From UBA6164 sp964344155 (GTDB lineage: Bacteria > Patescibacteriota > Gracilibacteria > BD1-5 > UBA6164), in the NCBI GenBank assembly GCA_964344155.1, contig CAYFMG010000003.1, forward strand, positions 22,326-86,325: 64,000 nt of DNA, written 5' to 3'. The notes below the pieces were generated by a model that had not been told where the DNA came from, did not search any database, and saw only the letters and a program-made list of their open reading frames with translations. The first letter of the stretch is position 1. Every line of letters starts with the position of its first letter. Both the position numbers and the translations under genes were made by a program. Below, piece after piece: positions 11,347-20,998 of the stretch.

Positions 11347-11368
11347 GAGAAACTAAAAAGTTTCTCTT
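11345..11368. terminator. Bidirectional terminator between mraY and the DUF488 gene
   Basis: A 9-bp stem (aagagaaac/gtttctctt) with T-rich tails on both strands overlaps the mraY stop codon and lies just before the convergent DUF488 stop. Confidence 0.8.
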
Positions 11369-11373
11369 ATTTT

Positions 11374-11769
11374 TTAAATATGTCTAATAATTAAGTCAGG
11401 TTCGTACTTTTTACATTCTTCTGCTAATAATTTTCTATGACATTTTGTAGCTTCTTTTTCCATACATAGTAGAGTAAACGTTTTCATTTTTGCTTTTTTA
11501 GCTAACTTTTGTACTTCTTCTGCTACATTTTCATTTCTTATATATTCTAAATACTTCTCTGAGTATTCTTCAAAGCTCATTCATCTTTTATAATAGCTTC
11601 ATACTAATGTCAAAGGTGGTGCAAAGACTCTCATCCAAACATTATATCTTTCTTTTTCAATATTAAAATTAAATTCTCATTCTCAATCCATTTTATGTCT
11701 AGACATAATAGATATTCTGAATCCATCTGTTTCTTCAATTTCTTTAAATATAGATTTTGTTTGTAGCAT
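11374..11769 (-). CDS. DUF488 family protein
   Basis: This 131-aa protein contains RISIMSRHKMD near the N-terminus and the diagnostic LLCMEKEATKCHRKLLAEE segment. In DUF488 this is a conserved C-x(n)-C-HR motif. Members are small proteins of unknown biochemistry. TGA glycines occur in the N-terminal half (DGEGEFNF), so ordinary translation sees only the second half. Start ATG at 11769. It is convergent with mraY. Confidence 0.8.
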
Positions 11770-11834
11770 TTTTATTATTAAAAATATTATTAATAATATT
11801 TTATAGAAAAAAATAAAAAAACAAAATAAAAAAA

Positions 11835-11854
11835 AGGAGCTACTAGTAGCTCCT
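11835..11854 (-). terminator. Terminator of the 80-aa standard-code gene
   Basis: A perfect 20-nt palindrome (aggagctactagtagctcct) is followed on the minus strand by a run of eight T residues. It is much richer in G and C than resident terminators. Confidence 0.85.
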
Positions 11855-11954
11855 AAACAGAATCTATCCCCAAGTAATATAACAATAAAATTATACACTA
11901 GAAACAATTCAGTACACAACTTGTTATTTTTATTATACCCCCCTCGCCACCTCC

Positions 11955-12197
11955 TCAACAGGTCTCAGGTTGTCCGAAAGAGCATTGACCAAATTGGCAT
12001 TTGTATAAAAATAGGAAAAAAACAACTAATCCAAAAGATATCATTGATACATCCGTGATACTCATTTCATGAATCCTATATTCCATATACAAAGTAAAAC
12101 CTGCCGCAATAGCACCTATGCTAAGCATAGATACAATAAATAACCTGGATGAGCATGTCCCCCATCTTTTAGCTAATTTACAGAAGTACGTTTTCAT
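11955..12197 (-). CDS. Two-span membrane protein written in the standard code
   Basis: This 80-aa protein has a basic N-terminus (MKTYFCKLAKRWGTCSSR), two membrane segments (about residues 19-38 and 52-66) and a Cys/Gln-rich tail ending GQPETC. All six glycines are GGN, and the frame ends at TGA. If UGA were read as glycine, the protein would gain a Gly-rich 19-residue tail up to a TAG at 11898-11900. A Shine-Dalgarno-like AAGGA precedes the ATG, and a strong terminator follows. It differs from its neighbours in all these respects. Function unknown. Confidence 0.7.
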   Translation of the reverse strand: MKTYFCKLAKRWGTCSSRLFIVSMLSIGAIAAGFTLYMEYRIHEMSITDVSMISFGLVVFFLFLYKCQFGQCSFGQPETC

Positions 12198-12273
12198 TTT
12201 TAAAGGTCCTTTTTTAAAAATAACTAGTTATGAAAAATGTAGTTAAATTATAATAATATATAATATTGCAATT

Positions 12274-12305
12274 AAAAAGTAGTAATTTTTAAATTACTAC
12301 TTTTT
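12274..12305. terminator. Terminator of the 364-aa gene
   Basis: A 15-bp perfect stem (aaaaagtagtaattt and its complement) ends in A/T runs on both sides. The stop codon of the minus-strand gene (12304-12306) sits in its arm. Confidence 0.8.
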
Positions 12306-13398
12306 AATGTGTTAGTGATATAGTATTTTGATTACTTGTTTTATGAGAATCTTTTGGAAAAACAGCAATTCTATTATCCATATCATGTCTTTTTGCACTT
12401 AAGATAAAACTTACTAAATCTAGCTTTCAAAAAGATTGCATAGCTTCCTTTATTTCGCTTTTTATTATATAACCTTTTTTAGTTCATATATAAAGATTTA
12501 CTATATCTACTCATCTTAATACTTTGACTCAAGTCTCCACAGAATCATTTTTATAAAAAATCTTTCTTGAAAATTCTTTGGAAAACTTCAATCATTTTAA
12601 TGATTGACTAGTGAATAAATCAGAAAAATCTAATACCTCTAGTCATAGTTCTTGTGATATTTTATCTAATTTATCTAGTGTTAATATTTCAATTCACTCT
12701 TGATCTCAGGCTAATTTACTATAGGAGTCAATTATTTTTTTATAATATTTATTAATATAACTATTTTTAAGTAACATATATAAATCAAAATTTGTTTTAC
12801 TATATCAATTACTTATTAATCAATCTAGTATTATTTCTTGTTCATCTATTAATTCATTTTCTTCACAATCTTTGATTACATATTTTCACCATCATAAAAA
12901 TTGAGCAATATAGTTTAGGTTATCAACTGAAAAATAATTTATCTTTTTTCAAGTTAAATGAAAATATAATCATCTAAAACTTCAAAAAGTAGGAAAGTCT
13001 CAAGAAACTAATCAAGATTTTATATTTTGATACAAGTCTTCAATATTATTGAAATTGTTTGATGATAATTCCTCTAGTGCTATTTGTCTTTTTTCTTCAA
13101 AGCTTAAGTCTCTTTTTAAGTCTAAAATGTAGTAGTTTTCTCATTTACTATAGTCTTGTATATTTTCAAGAGCTAATTCATAAAAAGTTTTTCAAGTAGC
13201 TCCCTTTTTTTGTATTAAAAGAGATACATCATTATATACTCTTTCAAGTAAACACTGTACTCTTAAATCATATATTTCTAATTCTAGTACTCTGGCTATT
13301 TCTTTACATATTTCCTCTTCAGTTGTTTTAGTTAACTTTGCTGGAGTAATTTTATTTTCCTTCCAAGGATAATTTGCGCTATTAAATAAATTCGGCAT
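12304..13398 (-). CDS. Hypothetical protein (364 aa)
   Basis: A soluble, charged protein with no recognised motif, beginning MPNLFNSANYPWKENKIT and ending PKDSHKTSNQNTISLTH. It contains many TGA glycines (for example GAQFLGGGKYV-like segment AQFLGGGKYVIKDCEENE), so it belongs to the resident code. The ATG at 13398 is chosen. A TTG four codons upstream (13410) is possible but weaker. It faces the RNHCP gene divergently. Confidence 0.65.
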
Positions 13399-13547
13399 AT
13401 TAAAAATCAATTAAATATTTTACTAGTTATTTATAATGATTTATATTTAAAAGTCAAGTTTAGGCTAAAAAATAACTTCCCCTTGCTTTTATTTTAAATA
13501 ATATATTATATATATAGTATATTTAAAAGAATAACAAAATAAATATT

Positions 13548-13859
13548 ATGTGATTTAAAATGATAAATGAAAGTTTTGTGTGTGAAAACTGTTGAAAAAA
13601 AATAGAGATGCATCCTGAATGATCAGCTAGAAATCATTGTCCTTTTTGTTTGTATTCAAAACATCTAGATAAAGACTTCCCTGGCGATAGAGAGTCTGAG
13701 TGTTATTCTTTAATGCAGCCAATAGATATAGATTATAAAAAAAATAAATGAAATATGATAAAACATAAATGTTTAAAATGTGGTAAAGAGATTTTAAATA
13801 AAGTATCCCCTGATGATGATTTTTTAAGTTTTGTACAAAAAAGAAATAAGTTAGTTTAA
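13548..13859 (+). CDS. RNHCP-domain zinc-ribbon protein
   Basis: The 103-aa protein contains FVCENCGKKI, then RNHCPFCLYSKHLDK, PGDRESEC, and a second pair CLKCGKEI. The RNHCP motif names a small family of probable zinc-binding proteins with unknown role. Four of the six glycines are TGA, including the Gly of the second codon (ATG TGA). The in-frame stop is buried in the terminator stem. It is monocistronic. Confidence 0.85.
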
Positions 13860-13869
13860 CTTATTTCTT
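13841..13869. terminator. Terminator containing the RNHCP stop codon
   Basis: Stem aagaaataagtta/taacttatttctt followed by eight T residues. The loop and right arm contain the TAA stop of the RNHCP gene. Confidence 0.85.
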
Positions 13870-13873
13870 TTTT

Positions 13874-14422
13874 TTATATATTGTGTAATTTTAAAATATT
13901 CAATATTGATGATATTCTTTCTTCCTTGTTTCAAGTTATTGTGAATATCTTTAGATTTGTATTTATTTGTTTAGCTTTTTTTATTAGCTTTTTTATTCTT
14001 CTGTCTATTGTTTCTTGAAAAACTTTATCTACATGTCTAAGTCAGTCATTTTCTATATTTAATTCAGGTGGTATATAAAAGATTATATCATATGGATTTA
14101 TTATATAATGAACCAGAGCTTTGTTATATATATGATTATAGTTTTTTAATCATTTTGAGTACGCTACTCATTCAAATACAGTATTATCAATAATTAATTT
14201 TTTATTGTTATGTTCTATGTTTGTTTGGTTTGAAAATATGTGAGATTGTAGTTTTTCTTGTCATTGAGTAGATAATTCGTTTGCATTTAAGTTGTTATTT
14301 TCTAGGTATTCTCTAGCTAATTCGTTTTGTATTATATATTTTTCTAATGCTTTTTCTTTTTTTAATAGATTCACAATAGTTGTCTTTCCTGTAGAAAATG
14401 CTCAAGAGATTCAAATTTTCAT
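13874..14422 (-). CDS. P-loop ATPase/kinase (NadR-like AAA domain)
   Basis: The 182-aa protein begins MKIGISGAFSTGKTTIVNLL, a Walker A motif (GAFSTGKT) at residues 7-14. An Asp-containing strand KLIIDNTVFEG resembles Walker B, and an NPYDIIFYIPPE strand follows. This layout is typical of NadR C-terminal nucleoside kinases and similar nucleotide kinases. The substrate cannot be told. Glycines 4 and 7 are TGA, so a standard reading loses the P-loop. It lies next to, but is not tightly coupled with, the HAD phosphatase. Confidence 0.7.
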
Positions 14423-14500
14423 ATTTTTTATATAATTTGTAAATATTTTAAAAATATATAAAAAATAAAATAGAAATCAAGCTATAAAGATTAATTAATG

Positions 14501-15097
14501 TTAAATACTATCTATTATTCTTCTTATTTCCTCAAAACTTGAGACTATTTTGTAAGGATTACCTTGTTTTAATTTCTCTTTGTTATGATAACCAAAATCA
14601 ACTGCTATTGTTTTTATTCATACTTCATTTGCTTCAAGTATATCTCATAGAGTGTCTGTAACAAAAATGCAATCGTCTACTTTTAGTTTTGTTTCTTCAA
14701 AAAGTATTTTAAACTTCTCTACTTTTGACTTATGAGTTTCTACTCAATATATTTTATTAAAGATGTTTAAGAAATTATTGTTTTCAAAATAAGTTTCTAA
14801 ATTGTATTCATTATTAGATGATATAATGTATAATAAATATTTCTTACTTAGTTTTTCTAACTCTTCTCTTATATTTCTTTCAAGTGTTAATTCTTTATAT
14901 ACTCTTTGCCAAGTTTCTTCAAACTCTCTTTGTTTTTCAGGGCTAAATTTATCAAAATACTCTCTTGGATTTCAATCAAATACATTATCAATCATCTCTT
15001 TTATACTTATTTTTTCAAGTATATCATAATGTACTTTATGTAAATCTTCTAGTGTATCATGGATAACTCCATCAAAATCAAATACTATTGCTTTCAT
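14501..15097 (-). CDS. HAD-superfamily phosphatase
   Basis: This 198-aa protein has all four HAD motifs in order: MKAIVFDFDGVIHDT (nucleophile Asp), YIISSNNEYN (motif II Ser), the Lys of THKSKVEKF (motif III) and CIFVTDTLGDILEAN (motif IV acidic pair). The cap region is helical, as in phosphoglycolate phosphatases. The substrate is unknown. It ends with an AIVSSFEEIRRII-like segment, commonly seen in Gph/PgmB relatives. Start ATG at 15097, only 9 nt after the stop of the upstream hypothetical gene. Confidence 0.85.
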
Positions 15098-15106
15098 GTT
15101 TTTTTA

Positions 15107-16147
15107 TTAATTATTATTATATTTTCCTAAAAATACATCTAATACAGCTCTCATTTCTGCAAAAGACCTTCAAGGTAATTGTATTAATCATTTTAAAAGA
15201 GCTAAAACTTCATCAGGATAAATTTTTAAAATATTATCTTCTTTTTCATCTTTTCATATAATTTTTACATTAATTCAATCATTTGTAACTTCAATAAAAA
15301 TATATTTATCTTTATTGTAAAAAGATAATCACATATCATAAGTATAACTTTCTGTATCTTCTAATCTTCTTTCAAAGTTTCATATTGTAAAATTATTTAT
15401 ATCTAAAGCATCTGTAGCATGAGGTATTCTTCATTGAATATTATAAATAGTTTTAATATCTGATATTAAATTATTGTCAGAGTACTTATAAATAAATTCA
15501 AGTAAAGCTGTAAATAGAGTTATTGGCCGTTGATAAATATATAAGTCTCATATTCTTTCTTGAGAAATATATCAAGGGTTATTAATATTTTGTAAATCAA
15601 AAAATCATGTTTGATTAAATTTTGAATACTTATTAATTATTACATCTCCATCAGTTGTTTGATGAAGTTTAAATACACTATTTTTTGTTATAACATCATA
15701 ACTATCACTTAAGTATGAATCATTAAGTATTTTAGATACGGTGTTTTTAATATTTTCTCACACATACTCTATATCTTTATTTTCAAAGAATACATCAAAA
15801 ATATCTATAAATCTAGAAATAAAAAGTATCTTTATTTTTTTATGTCAATTTGAAATATAGTCTGCATATATATTTTCTCAATACAAAAGACTTGAATATG
15901 GAAAAAATCAATCTATACAATCATCATGATCAAATAATGGTTCATTCTCTATTTCATCTACAAAATCATCTAAACTTTTTAGTCTTTCTTTGTTAAGGTT
16001 AAGTCATTTTTTCTTTGCTAAATCTTTTATTTTAGTAGCAAATTCTTTAAGTCACCAGTCATAAGAACCAAGCTCATATTCAAAAATCTTATATAGTTCT
16101 TCAGGTGTATCAGGTCTTCATTCAAATATATAATTATCGAGTTTCAT
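15107..16147 (-). CDS. Hypothetical protein (346 aa)
   Basis: An acidic soluble protein, starting MKLDNYIFEGRPDTPEELYK. TGA glycines are spread along the length. No catalytic motif or membrane segment is apparent. The next gene (HAD phosphatase) starts 9 nt after its stop, suggesting cotranscription. Its start region overlaps the decayed Nudix sequence upstream. Confidence 0.6.
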
Positions 16148-16154
16148 TTTTTAT

Positions 16155-16320
16155 CGGATTAAATCATTGTTTTTTTAAATTTCTTAGTGGTAAGAAAAGA
16201 TTCTCTGGTAAGTTTTGCCATTCAAACCACTCCCATTTTTCACATTTTTCTTTTTCCTAGCAATACTTTATTATTTTTAATAATTGCAACTCAGACTCAT
16301 ACTTTTGGTCTATTATCCAT
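16155..16320 (-). pseudogene. Nudix hydrolase remnant
   Basis: From an ATG at 16320 the frame reads MDNRPKVGVGVAIIKNNKVL followed by LGKRK, the first strands of a Nudix hydrolase. It then jumps by one frame to CEKWEWFEWQNLPENLFLPL followed by RNLKK, the C-terminal strand and helix of NUDT15-like enzymes. The central Nudix box (GX5EX7REUXEEXGU) and about 80-90 residues are missing. This is an internal deletion with a frameshift. The remnant runs into the start of the 346-aa gene. Confidence 0.75.
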
Positions 16321-16383
16321 AATTTCTTGATTTATAAAGTATAATCTATATAATTATACATATTACAAAAAATAGTCAACAAA

Positions 16384-17370
16384 ATGATTAATATAGAAAA
16401 AAATCTTGATAAATATTATTCTTCTAGTGAGAAAATTGTACTAGCTTGTTCTACATGACCAGATAGTATGTTTTTATTGTATCAAATTTTGGAAACAAAA
16501 TATAAGGATAACTTAGTGGTTTGCTATTTTAATCATAAATTAAGAGATGAAGCTGACGCGGAAGAAAAATTTATTGAAAATATGTGAAAGGAAAAATGAT
16601 TTACAGTTGAAGTAGCTGAGTGTAGAGTTAAAGAAATAAGAGATAAGTTTTATCCTAGTAAGTGACTTGAAGAAGTAGCTAGAGAAAAAAGATATGCTTT
16701 TTTAAATGCTGTTTTGAATATATATGATGCTGATAAAATAATTACATGACATCATTTAGATGATAAAATAGAAACTTTTTTCTTTAACTTAGCTAGATGA
16801 TCAAAACTTACAGGACTTATTAATATGACTGAAAAATCATGACAAATAATAAGACCGTTAATTAATACAGAAAAGAAAGATATTTTAGAATACTTGGATA
16901 AAAATAATCTAAAATACAATATAGATGAAACGAATTTCGATACTGATATAACTAGAAACAAGTTAAGACATGATATAGTACCGCAATTTGAAGCAGTAAA
17001 CTGAAATTATAAAAACAATATTAATAACTTAATTAGTTACTTAGAAGAAGTAAAGGAAAATATAGATTTTCAGGTAGAGGATTTTTTAAAAGAACAAGGT
17101 ATAAAAATATTTAATTCTTGAAAATATAAAATAAATACACTGGAAATATATGGTTATTTTTATATAAATGATTTTAACTCTTTATCAGGTTTAATTCAAA
17201 AAGAAATAATTAGACATATATTTTATATATCAAACTGAAAATCTACTATATGATTAAGTGAAGCAAATATAGCTGAAGTAATCAAGTTTATAAACTGAAA
17301 AAATAATAAAACAGTAAAAGAAATAAAAGAAATGAAACTAAAAAAAGAAAATGAAATAATAATATTTTAA
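16384..17370 (+). CDS. tilS: tRNA(Ile)-lysidine synthase
   Basis: This 328-aa protein has a PP-loop near the N-terminus, VLACSTGPDSMFLL; most homologues have SGGxDS. The conserved HHLDDKIETFFFNLARGSK and NKLRHDIVPQFE segments follow. TilS attaches lysine to C34 of the tRNA-Ile anticodon CAU so that AUA is read as isoleucine. That matters in this genome, where ATA is very common. The stop codon lies in the terminator stem. Glycines of the P-loop and ITGHH are TGA. Confidence 0.92.
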
Positions 17371-17382
17371 GATATTATTATT
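17355..17382 (+). terminator. Terminator of tilS
   Basis: An 11-bp stem (aataataatat/atattattatt) is followed by seven T residues and includes the tilS stop in its loop. Confidence 0.75.
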
Positions 17383-17448
17383 TTTTTATTTGAAAAATCT
17401 GTTAATACATATAATATGGTAAATATTATAAAAGTAATAAGCTAAAAA

Positions 17449-18780
17449 ATGAATAAAAAAGTATATATAATTTGAATAGGTTGAATATGAGTTTCAGCTA
17501 TAGCTAGATATTATTTAGCCCAATGATATGAAGTATTTGGTAGTGATTTAGTTTGATCAGAATTAATTAATAAATTAAAAGATGAATGAATAGATATAAT
17601 TATATGAGAAAAACCAGAGAGAATTGATGATAGTTTTGAATTGGTAGTATATACTGAAGCTGTATCTGTTAGGCAATCTGAATTTGAAAAAGCTAAAGAG
17701 TTATGAATAAAGACTTTGACTTATCCAGAATCTTTATGAGAAATAGCTAATAAAAAGAAACTTATAGCGGTAGCATGAACTCATGGAAAATCTACCACAA
17801 GTTCTCTTATAAGTTTAATTTTTAAAAACTCTTGAAACAATTTCACAAGTATAGTTTGAACTGTTTTGGAAGAATTTGGTGGTAAAAATTTTTACCACTC
17901 TTGAGAAGAATCTAATGAAAATTATTTTATAATTGAGGCTTGTGAATACAAAAGAAGTTTCTTACAATATACTCCTAGCGTAGCTATAATTACAAATATA
18001 GAAGTAGATCATCTAGATTATTATAAGGATTGAAATGATTATCTTTCAGCATATAAAGAGTTTGTAGATAATGTTGTGCCATGAGGTTTTGTTGTATTAA
18101 ATTGAATGGACTCTAATTGTAAAAAATTAGTATGATTAAGGCAAGATATTCATTATATAGAAGTTTATGCTGATAGATTTGAATTTAATTGAGAAAAGGT
18201 AGCATTTCCTAATATTCACTTAAAAGTTCCTTGAGATCATATATTATATGATGCAAAAATAGCTTATGTTGTATGACAAATGCTTGGAATGGATGATTTG
18301 AAATTAATAACATCCCTAGAGAGATATAATTGAGTATGGAGGAGAATGGAAGAAGTATGATTTACAGAAAATAAAAATTTAGTAATAAGTGATTATTGAC
18401 ATCATCCAACTGAGATTTATTTAACTTTAGATGCTATAAAAAATAAATACTCAGATAAAAAAATTGTAACTATTTTTCAGCCACATCAATACAATAGAAC
18501 AATAGAATTAATTGATTGATTTAAAGAGTGCTTCAAAGATACTGATACTCTTATTATCCCTGATATATATGAATCTAGAGATACTCTTAGAGATAAAGAA
18601 AGTATGAATCCTTCTTTATTGGTTGCTTTGATAAAACATAATGATAAGCATGATGGTATGTGATTTAAAAATACATTAGATATTATAAAACAATTAGACT
18701 CTGAAAATAATAACTGATTAGTTATTATATTGCTTTGAGCTTGAGATGTAGACAATTTAAGATTTGACCTGGTTAAATAA
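17449..18780 (+). CDS. murC: UDP-N-acetylmuramate-L-alanine ligase family
   Basis: The 443-aa protein has the dinucleotide-binding start YIIGIGGIGVSAIARYYLAQG, the Mur ligase ATP loop AVAGTHGKSTTSSLI, EACEYKRSF, ITNIEVDHLDYY and SDYGHHPTEIYLTL in family order. It adds L-Ala to UDP-MurNAc in the cytoplasm, feeding the MraY step encoded 6 kb upstream. Mpl, a related murein-peptide recycling ligase, is a weaker alternative. Nearly all conserved glycines in GIGGIG and GTHGKS are TGA except one. Start ATG at 17449. Confidence 0.9.
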
Positions 18781-18785
18781 AAATC

Positions 18786-18818
18786 AAAAGACAGTTTCTG
18801 AAAAGAAACTGTCTTTTT
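18786..18818. terminator. Bidirectional terminator between murC and the CdsA-like gene
   Basis: Stem aaaagacagtttct/agaaactgtctttt with T-runs, lying between convergent stops. Confidence 0.85.
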
Positions 18819-18833
18819 TAAAATTAGCTATTA

Positions 18834-19655
18834 CTACAGTATGTAAAAAATAGAGTAATAACCACCGAAAATAAATGCAAAAATCCATCCATCAATACGA
18901 TCTAACAAACCTCCTATTGGTCCCAATGTTGGAAAAAAATCATCTTTTTCCATCAGTCTTTTATATACAGAGAAAAAGGCGTCACCAAAAACTGTTCCAA
19001 AAACAACAAAAGTTGTGAGCGGTATATACTCCTTATCAAAGAATATAGTTACTTCAACAAGTACCCCCAGAGCCATTAAAACAGCCATAAAACTTTTATT
19101 ACTAGATATGCTTTCTGGATATCTGAGTCTCCAAGCTTGATAATTTTCGGGTAAATAGGCTAATATCTTCCCAAACATATTGACACAAATATCTGTTGCT
19201 ACAGCTATTGCTACAATAGTAAGGATTAAATTAGGATCTATTAAAAATAAAAGCGGAGAAATTATTAATCCAAAGAATGTAATTGCTACATAAAATAGAA
19301 AAATACTCATTTTTGTAATATCAGCATAAACGATTTCATACATAGATGAATCTTTTACTGATTTATATAACTCAAAAGTTGAGATAATAAAAAAGCTAAT
19401 CAATACAGCTATTATCCATACATCAACAGATTGGTAGCCAATTATAATTGGAAACATTGTTGCTAGTGCAAAAGGTATTGAAAAAAGTGTTTTTCCCAAT
19501 AGTTTTCCTTTCCCTTCACAATCATAAAAAAGAAAATCTTCACAATCTCCATCATATCCAAATGAATAATCTGGTTTTGTTAAGACTCCAAATCTATATA
19601 TTCCTGAATAAAAAACCAGGAGTAATATAGGGGTTGTTATATAATGCCATTCCAC
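18834..19655 (-). CDS. CdsA-like phosphatidate cytidylyltransferase, written in the standard code
   Basis: This 273-aa polytopic membrane protein ends with the CTP-transferase signature: VFGTVFGDAFFSVYKRLMEK, then FPTLGPIGGLLDRIDGW. CdsA makes CDP-diacylglycerol from phosphatidate and CTP. In typical CdsA the motif is PGHGGxLDRxDS; here it is LGPIGGLLDRIDG, so activity or substrate may differ. About 19 glycines are all GGN and none is TGA, unlike both neighbours. A strong Shine-Dalgarno AAGGAGG lies 7 nt before the GTG start at 19655. It belongs to the set of standard-code cassettes. Confidence 0.78.
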   Translation of the reverse strand: MEWHYITTPILLLVFYSGIYRFGVLTKPDYSFGYDGDCEDFLFYDCEGKGKLLGKTLFSIPFALATMFPIIIGYQSVDVWIIAVLISFFIISTFELYKSVKDSSMYEIVYADITKMSIFLFYVAITFFGLIISPLLFLIDPNLILTIVAIAVATDICVNMFGKILAYLPENYQAWRLRYPESISSNKSFMAVLMALGVLVEVTIFFDKEYIPLTTFVVFGTVFGDAFFSVYKRLMEKDDFFPTLGPIGGLLDRIDGWIFAFIFGGYYSIFYIL

Positions 19656-19710
19656 AATAAAACCTCCTTATTAATTTTTTGTGTACCAGTCTTATATCTA
19701 AAAAAAATAA

Positions 19711-19734
19711 AAAAGCAAGCTAAGCTTACTTTTT
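19711..19734 (-). terminator. Terminator of the first 3D-domain gene
   Basis: An AAGCAAGC/GCTTACTT stem with one mismatch, followed by a T-rich run on the minus strand. The T-run overlaps the likely promoter of the CdsA-like gene. Confidence 0.65.
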
Positions 19735-19735
19735 A

Positions 19736-20908
19736 TTAGATTTTATTTCATAGTATTAATGATAATTCTTTAGAGTTTATAGAATCCTTAGAAATCATCT
19801 CTTCTAGGATATTTTTTTGAATATCTTGTATTAATGCTTTTTTTGTTTTTGGTCAAATTGTTCAAGCTCAAGCCTGATCTTTATCTGAAATAATATTTTT
19901 ATCTATTTGATAAGCTATAATACTTTCTTTTGTTTTTTCTCAGTATATTGCTGTATCTTTATATTCAAAATATCATAAATTTTTTAATGTTTTTTGTAAA
20001 TCTCTTACTCTATGAGATACTTCTTTGAATTTTGAATCTCAAATATAATTAACTGTTGTAGTTGCTTTAGCTAGAGATTTTTTCTTCATTTCTTTTGCTT
20101 TTTTTTCTAATGCTAATTTTCTTTTTCTCTCTTTTTCTATTTCATCTTTTTTAGTTAAATAGTTTTCATAAGTCTTTTTCAGTGCTTTTCTTGTTTTTGG
20201 ACCATAACTTCATGCTCAAGGACTCCACTGAGATTTAACTATTTTTTGTGATAATTGATAATAGTATATTGAGTCTATTATATCTTTGTATACTCATGAG
20301 ATTTCTCATTTGTATAAATCTAATTCTTTTAATAATTCTTGTAATTTTTTTACTTTTGCCGGACTATTAGCAGAGGTTTTAAATATATCTATAGCTTCTT
20401 GTTTTTTTAATCATTTTGTTGCCCGATATGGAGAGTTTACTCTTTTGTAGTTTAGATTTACTTTTGAGTTTTTATTTAATATTTTTCATTTAATAGTTCT
20501 TTTTCCCCAGTATAATGCTCTCCTTAATCATTCATCTCAGTATCACATCCATACATCTATTCTGTCATGATAATATCATCTATTTCAAGCATTAACTATC
20601 GCTCATCATCTATCAGATACTTCTCATACTCATAATCATTCTAAATATATTTTTGTACCAAATCTGTAGTTTTTTGGTGCTGCTAACATTCATGAAAATA
20701 CTCATTTTCCAGATGCTCATCTTATTCATTCCCCATTTAATCTTTTTTCAGCTTTATAATTCCCTTTTAGGTAATATTTTTGATCAGGTAGAGGTGAATA
20801 ATATGCTGTAACGACAAAATATCTTTCATTACTAGCTGCTTGAGCTTTTGTAGTAAAGAAAGGTATAAAAGTTCAGATTATTAGTAAGATACTGAGAATC
20901 TTTTTCAT
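19736..20908 (-). CDS. Secreted 3D-domain cell-wall hydrolase with peptidoglycan-binding repeats
   Basis: The 390-aa protein has a signal peptide (residues 1-24, ending TKAQAAS). A 3D/RlpA-type domain follows: VTAYYSPLPDQKYYL, ASGKGVFSGMLAAPKNYRFG, then VSDRGGAIV and RIDVWMGYGDEGLRRAL. The three conserved Asp residues that name the 3D domain are present. Two peptidoglycan-binding-1-like repeats follow (KVKKLQELLKELDLYKGEI; RVRDLQKTLKNLGYFEYKD). Family members are lytic transglycosylase-like wall enzymes. A paralogue lies directly upstream. TGA glycines are frequent. Confidence 0.85.
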
Positions 20909-20956
20909 CTATTCAATTTTAATAATTATTATTACAAGTATTTTAATACAAAAAAA

Positions 20957-20984
20957 CAAAAAAGCTAGAGAATTAGCTTTTTTG
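20957..20984 (-). terminator. Terminator of the second 3D-domain gene
   Basis: Stem caaaaaagcta/tagcttttttg with a 6-nt loop, about 15 nt past the stop. Confidence 0.8.
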
Positions 20985-20998
20985 TTGTTAAATCTTTG

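Noticed and set aside
11683..11958. Open frame MRRWRGG... overlapping the end of the 80-aa membrane gene
   Set aside because: It starts at TTG, crosses the GC-rich terminator and overlaps the DUF488 gene start. It is a shadow frame.
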